Positions 32,253 through 36,001 of a DNA stretch of 36,001 bases are shown piece by piece. Below the pieces are notes generated by a model that saw only the letters and a program-made list of their open reading frames with translations, had not been told where the DNA came from and ran no database searches. The stretch comes from Paraflavisolibacter caeni (GTDB lineage: Bacteria > Bacteroidota > Bacteroidia > Chitinophagales > Chitinophagaceae). Numbering within the stretch: the first letter of the stretch is position 1; every line of letters begins with the position of its first letter. The stretch covers positions 1-36,001 of the forward strand of contig NZ_JAOTIF010000040.1 of the NCBI RefSeq assembly GCF_025628885.1, given 5' to 3'. The position numbers were made by a program, and so were the translations under genes.

Positions 32253-32579
32253 TTATGCCTTGATCCATAAAGACAATTCTTTTTTAATAGCCACTCTAAA
32301 CTTTTGTATAGCACCAATCTTTTGACTGGAAGTCTTAAACCTTTCTTGTGCATGTTTATACTCATTGCTCTCAATCTGTTTCAATCCTGCTAACATTGTA
32401 TTCTCATTGATTTCATTACCATAGGTTCTAGCGATTGAAAGTACCTCATAATATAAAAGTTCTAATTGAATAAAGGAACCTTCATCGCTGGATATAGCAC
32501 GTATCCTGCGAATAGCATAATCAATACTTCGCTTATCATTTTCAGATATTTTTTCACTCAAACCATGTAGATTCTTCAT
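32253..32579 (-). CDS. Small helical protein of unknown function
   Basis: A 108-residue soluble, strongly helical, charged protein, not recognised. It starts at ATG 32579 (an adjacent TTG extends the frame by one codon). There is no signal peptide, membrane segment or metal motif. Sequence landmarks are RSIDYAIRRIRAISSDEGSF, LLYYEVLSIARTYGNEI and the basic C-terminus KFRVAIKKELSLWIKA. It converges on the cold-shock gene. The spacer upstream of it (32580-32855) contains dispersed repeat Y. Confidence 0.6.
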   Translation of the reverse strand: MKNLHGLSEKISENDKRSIDYAIRRIRAISSDEGSFIQLELLYYEVLSIARTYGNEINENTMLAGLKQIESNEYKHAQERFKTSSQKIGAIQKFRVAIKKELSLWIKA

Positions 32580-32703
32580 CAAAACAATATTTTATCTATT
32601 TAAGATTTCATCTTAAGAAAGCATCGATTGTAAACTGGATCACCTGATTATTCTCTCGGCGGGCAATTAAAGAGGTTGCAATTGTGGAATCAAGTAAAGT
32701 AAA

Positions 32704-32779
32704 GAAGTTACAGGACTTACAATAAACTTTAACCAGTAACTTAAAGTTAAGCTTTAAAATCTATAATTTAGAATATACT
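32704..32779 (+). repeat. Dispersed intergenic repeat, copy Y
   Basis: Partner of 7349-7423 at about 70-75% identity in the same orientation. It ends 76 bases upstream of the start of the small gene at 32856, where a promoter or leader would be expected. Its AT-rich sequence with GAATATACTTTTTGAC at the end contains a -7-like TATACTTT. Confidence 0.45.
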
Positions 32780-32855
32780 TTTTGACTAGTTCTGCATGCA
32801 ACTGTACATCCCATGGTTGTCTCCAATCTCTAAAATAATGGCTACCTTTAAAAAT

Positions 32856-33128
32856 ATGGAAGATTTACAGATTAGATTCCGTGATGAAGTTTATAAAGTT
32901 TCCTATGAAATGGAACCTATAAACTGGATCAACGTTTATATCGTCTTTGTTAATGACCCATACCTTATTAACCTTGTGGGAAGAAACTTTTTCCATATTC
33001 TACAAGTTACTTCAGAACTTCAAAATATTTATTGGTACGGCAGCAAAAAGGAGCAAGATAAGAATGCAAACGACTTCAAATGGACAGTTGCCAATGCCAT
33101 AAGAAATGATAAGGGTGAATATATCTAA
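32856..33128 (+). CDS. Small conserved protein, paralogue 1
   Basis: A 90-residue soluble protein, function unknown. Its start is set at the MEDLQ Met because that is where similarity to the paralogue at 35442 begins; an upstream ATG at 32838 is in frame. The two proteins are about 80% identical over 84 residues, with a perfectly conserved core YEMEPINWINVY and PYLINLVGRNFFHILQVT. It has many aromatic residues and no Cys. It converges on the radical SAM gene. Confidence 0.7.
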   Translation: MEDLQIRFRDEVYKVSYEMEPINWINVYIVFVNDPYLINLVGRNFFHILQVTSELQNIYWYGSKKEQDKNANDFKWTVANAIRNDKGEYI

Positions 33129-33168
33129 TACTAATCAATCCAACTTTATTTGATCACCTAATGCAAGT

Positions 33169-34707
33169 TCAAGCTGTTAACTTTTGATTTTTCTGTAGAT
33201 ATGCATTAGGGTTATGCTCTAGCGCACCCTGGGGCAACCACTGCCACCACAGCCCTAAATCCTTTTGAATGATGTTCCTGTAAAATGCAGGCAACAGTGT
33301 TGTTTCGCCTTCAAAATACTTTCTAAAGGCTGAGTCTTCTATCAGGTTCTTACGTACCTTATGGTAAAAACGAAGGCGTCCATAACCTTCAGATGAAACA
33401 GCACGCATAAAATTCATCCACCTTGAGGTAAAATTCGGTGTTGCCATAAAACGCCGGTAGAGCGCTTTTTTGGAAAAAGTATAAGCCGTCAGGTCTATTA
33501 CTTTGTTATAGAAATCCACCCATTCATAATTCTTAGGCTTTAAGTTCATAGCCAGATGGTTGTTCAAAAAGTGAAAAGGAAAGGGCAGTACACGGCCAGC
33601 CCTCTGATATTCCAGGTTCAATGGAGCTGCTTCACCAAAAGCTGTCAGTAAAGAAAAGCCTGGAAAAGCTGCAGGAGTCAGGTCAACAAAGCGCTTGGTA
33701 AGCTCAAAAGGCGCATCGCCCACATCACTATCCAATCCTAAAACAAAGTTGGTTTGAACGTAAGGTACATAGCGGAACATCATGTTCACGTGCTGCGAAA
33801 TGCGGTTTACTTTTTCCTCTCCCTCTAAATGTGCCGTACGGGATTTATTGCCTAATTCATACCAGGACTCAATACCTGGTAGCAGTGCCTCAAAACCATT
33901 TTGTTCCATCACTTTCAGGTGGTCTTCCGTTAGAATAGTAAGGCTACTTTCAGCAATGAACTGTATGCTTTTGGGCGGAGCTGCGGAAGATATAGCTTCC
34001 ATGTTGTCCTTGAAACGTACGCCAAAGTTGGGGTCATGCCACACCACCCATGGCTTTTTAAATTTAGTGAGCAGGAAATGCAGATCTTCCCTGATCACCT
34101 CATATTCCAATGGTTGATATGGAACAACTGAATCAATACAAAATGAACAGGTATAAGGGCAACCTACGCTGCCTAGCATGGGCACAATCTTTAAGAAGGG
34201 GGCTTTCTTCAGTGTAGGCTCCATAAACTTCCATCTCTCCTTTACCCCGGGCAGTTGAGCCGGTTGTCCCTTGGCAGCGAGATGCTTGCCTAAAGGCCTT
34301 TGTGGCGTACAATTGTCCAAGACTTCCTGGATCGTTGAACGGTGGGTAAAGCCCAACACATAATCAAAGTATTTAATAGCATCATCAGGATAGCAACGGG
34401 CATGCGGCCCTCCTAACACAGTAACAGCACCCTGGCTTCGGAAATAATTGCTGAGCGCATAAGCTAACAGGGCAGCTTGTGTGAAAGAAGAAATAAAAAC
34501 AAGGTGCACATCCTTTGGCAACTCCTTGTGCAGGTCTTCGGTGCCGGTATAACAAATCATCTTTACTTCATGCCCCTCTTGTTCGCACCAGGTGGCCACT
34601 ACCTGTGGCATGATGCTAGCCAGATTAGCGTGCATGATCTTAGACCATAGAGTGTTAGTTGGACCTTTGCTGACCAGGTCAATAACGCCGATTTTTAGTT
34701 TCGCCAT
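33169..34707 (-). CDS. Radical SAM protein with B12-binding-like N-domain
   Basis: A 512-residue protein. Residues 1-130 resemble a cobalamin-binding Rossmann domain (VHLVFISSFTQAALLAYALS, VTVLGGPHARCYPDDA) but lack the DxHxxG motif needed for base-off B12, so cobalamin use is doubtful. The radical SAM barrel follows, with the [4Fe-4S] ligands Cys183, Cys187 and Cys190 in VGCPYTCSFCIDS. AESSLTILTEDHL and GIESW near 285 are later barrel strands. The last 130 residues form an uncharacterised helical extension. This architecture occurs in hopanoid/lipid, Fe-S and natural-product enzymes; the substrate here is unknown. The gene stands alone on its strand between small plus-strand genes. Confidence 0.88.
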   Translation of the reverse strand: MAKLKIGVIDLVSKGPTNTLWSKIMHANLASIMPQVVATWCEQEGHEVKMICYTGTEDLHKELPKDVHLVFISSFTQAALLAYALSNYFRSQGAVTVLGGPHARCYPDDAIKYFDYVLGFTHRSTIQEVLDNCTPQRPLGKHLAAKGQPAQLPGVKERWKFMEPTLKKAPFLKIVPMLGSVGCPYTCSFCIDSVVPYQPLEYEVIREDLHFLLTKFKKPWVVWHDPNFGVRFKDNMEAISSAAPPKSIQFIAESSLTILTEDHLKVMEQNGFEALLPGIESWYELGNKSRTAHLEGEEKVNRISQHVNMMFRYVPYVQTNFVLGLDSDVGDAPFELTKRFVDLTPAAFPGFSLLTAFGEAAPLNLEYQRAGRVLPFPFHFLNNHLAMNLKPKNYEWVDFYNKVIDLTAYTFSKKALYRRFMATPNFTSRWMNFMRAVSSEGYGRLRFYHKVRKNLIEDSAFRKYFEGETTLLPAFYRNIIQKDLGLWWQWLPQGALEHNPNAYLQKNQKLTA

Positions 34708-34918
34708 GGATTATCAATTTGATTTCCCATCATCATAAAAACAGTTGGAAAAATCCTGTTCAATGGAGAGGATGGGCTGTTTACAGGTTTGACTTACTGA
34801 ATATATTCATTTTTTTTGAATTATTAAAATTGAATTATTGAAATGACCATCCGAATAGTTAATAAAGGATTGCCTCAGCTTTGCTAATAATTTTAGCATC
34901 TACCTTTCGAATAGTGAT

Positions 34919-35086
34919 ATGGACCAGTCGGCGAAAAGATGGGCAAGGAAAGCCCTACCACTGAAGCAGGTTGCAGAAAGCAAGGACCTAATCGTTGAAA
35001 GTTTAGCAGAGGATATTATTTCCATGACATTGGAAAACATGATTTTTCTTTTACCACCTGAGGTTAAAACAGTAAAGAGCCCATAA
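34919..35086 (+). CDS. Possible small protein (55 aa)
   Basis: A 55-codon frame from ATG 34919 to TAA 35084-35086. It gives MDQSAKRWARKALPLKQVAE, then DLIVESLAEDIISMTLENM and a Pro/Val-rich tail: an amphipathic helical protein with a balanced, gene-like codon mix. It was not recognised. An overlapping minus-strand frame looks like a shadow. The next gene begins 51 bases downstream on the same strand, which supports a small operon. Confidence 0.45.
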   Translation: MDQSAKRWARKALPLKQVAESKDLIVESLAEDIISMTLENMIFLLPPEVKTVKSP

Positions 35087-35137
35087 TAATTCTTAATTTG
35101 AGCCACCAATGTAAATTCCATTGGACTTTACACGATA

Positions 35138-35383
35138 ATGGAAGAACTGATCATCCCTGTTATATACAAAGGAAAAGAAATAGAGTTCACTGCAAGTGTT
35201 CTTAAATCCGGGTACGATTATAAGTTCAAAGTGAATGTAAACGATATTGATATTTTGTTTGAACCAGATGAAGAGCGGAATTACAGGGCAATTATTAATC
35301 CGGAATTTTTGGAAGGCAGAAACAAGATTGATGCTGAATTGCTACAGGCTATAGCAAGTACGCTTGAAGCCGCTGGAAAGTAG
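35138..35383 (+). CDS. Small conserved protein of unknown function
   Basis: An 81-residue acidic, soluble protein. MEELIIPVIYKGKEIEFTAS and FEPDEERNYRAIINPEFLEG are characteristic of a small hypothetical family I recall in Chitinophagaceae; no function is known. The predicted structure is a small beta sheet followed by a C-terminal helix (DAELLQAIASTLEAA). It lies between the 55-codon frame and the paralogue at 35442, all on the same strand. Confidence 0.7.
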   Translation: MEELIIPVIYKGKEIEFTASVLKSGYDYKFKVNVNDIDILFEPDEERNYRAIINPEFLEGRNKIDAELLQAIASTLEAAGK

Positions 35384-35441
35384 GTCTGAGGTGTGTGAAT
35401 CAGACTGCCAGTGTTTTGAATTAAAGACTAACTTTAAGAAT

Positions 35442-35708
35442 ATGGAAGATTTACAAGTTAAGTTCCGGGATAAGGAATATAAGTTATCTTATGAGATGGA
35501 ACCTATCAATTGGATCAATGTTTACTTAGTTTTTGTTCAGGATCCCTATCTCATCAATCTTGTTGGAAGAAACTTCTTTCACATTCTACAAGTTACTACA
35601 GAGCTTCAAAACACTTATTGGTATAGCAGTAAAAAGGAGCATGATAAGGAAGCAAACGAATTTAAAAGGATTGTTGCCAATGCCATAAGAAATAAAATCA
35701 ACGAATAA
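35442..35708 (+). CDS. Small conserved protein, paralogue 2
   Basis: An 88-residue copy of the gene at 32856, about 80% identical, differing mostly by conservative changes (V/I, S/T, N/Q). Similarity extends a few bases upstream of the ATG (CTTTAAGAATATGG), then is lost, which sets the start at MEDLQ rather than at 35364. The pair flanks the radical SAM gene, so a local duplication followed by insertion or rearrangement is likely. Function unknown. Confidence 0.7.
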   Translation: MEDLQVKFRDKEYKLSYEMEPINWINVYLVFVQDPYLINLVGRNFFHILQVTTELQNTYWYSSKKEHDKEANEFKRIVANAIRNKINE

Positions 35709-35741
35709 AAAACGCTGCTTCACAGAGGGAGCAAAGTACAC

Positions 35742-35843
35742 TTAAAGTAATACATAAATAACAACCCATAAGATCCGTGATAACCAGAAGTTACCCCAGG
35801 TATCAAACCACTTCCATTTGTTTCTAAAAATTGTAGGATTCAT
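35742..35843 (-). CDS. Possible Trp-rich membrane micro-protein (33 aa)
   Basis: A minus-strand frame from ATG 35843 to the stop at 35742-35744. It reads MNPTIFRNKWKWFDTWGNFW and then LSRILWVVIYVLL. Five Trp in 33 residues and a hydrophobic C-terminal helix after a basic-aromatic head are unusual for chance translation of AT-rich spacer. It is too short for family recognition and could be a membrane-anchored small protein or the tail of a decayed gene. The remaining spacer to 36001 shows nothing. Confidence 0.35.
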   Translation of the reverse strand: MNPTIFRNKWKWFDTWGNFWLSRILWVVIYVLL

Positions 35844-36001
35844 GTGAAACAGTCCACCTGAATATGAATGTTATAGTATTAGTTAAATCAGTACTTCTTT
35901 ACCAAAATCAGCCATTTTTCAACAGATGCGACCTTTAGATTAGCGGTTAGAAGTTAAGAAGTTCTTTGAAGATAATGTTTAGATGATAAATTTAGTGGAA
36001 G

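Noticed and set aside
34900-35121. Minus-strand open frame of 73 codons
   Set aside because: It overlaps the more protein-like plus-strand frame at 34919-35086 and carries no recognisable motif.

Overview
The window reads as a chromosomal segment of a Bacteroidota bacterium, most likely of the Chitinophagaceae type. The reasons are a SusC/SusD pair heading a glycan-utilisation operon, AT-rich spacers, few clear Shine-Dalgarno sites, promoter elements of the TAnnTTTG kind, and many small unnamed proteins of the sort common in that family. No rRNA, tRNA, CRISPR array or intact phage was seen. The species cannot be named from the sequence.

Layout. 0.1-2 kb: four small plus-strand genes, including a single-domain response regulator. 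2-6 kb: a decayed fragment, then a divergent lipid/ester cluster (alpha/beta hydrolase; HxxxD acyltransferase; zinc-ribbon membrane protein of the DUF6320 type). A 63-bp repeat lies in opposite orientations at 12-74 and 5818-5880. 6-9.6 kb: a transglutaminase-like protease, a small unknown gene, an internally deleted IS6-type element, a HAD-IIA phosphatase and an IS66-type relic. 9.7-22.5 kb: an acyltransferase-3 membrane protein, then a polysaccharide utilisation locus. The locus is a minus-strand operon susC-susD-GH2-GH35 with a convergent AraC-type regulator. A 17-bp sequence is identical upstream of the regulator and upstream of susC, which suggests one regulator-controlled site at both promoters.

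22.5-25.7 kb: a ModE-like regulator, a small GDCCVxC cysteine protein, a membrane class III nucleotide cyclase, and a G-rich island that carries a basic uncharacterised gene and short repeats. 25.7-31.2 kb: a redox/hydrolase neighbourhood (NAD(P)-binding protein, aldo/keto reductase, lipoprotein hydrolase, lipoprotein flavodoxin) that is visibly eroding. Its two AraC genes are broken, and pieces of a carboxymuconolactone-decarboxylase-like gene, an NTF2-like gene and a second aldo/keto reductase survive as fragments. 31.3-36 kb: an RRM protein followed by a cold-shock-domain protein, then a radical SAM gene bracketed by two about 80% identical small paralogues and several small genes, one of them a Trp-rich micro-ORF.

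How it fits together. The best-defined unit is the beta-galactoside locus: SusC/SusD bind and import a glycan, GH2 and GH35 trim it, and the AraC protein probably switches it on. The acyltransferase, DUF6320 and hydrolase cluster is the best candidate for a poorly described system. Much of the remainder shows gene loss: two IS relics, six or more gene fragments and several dispersed short repeats.
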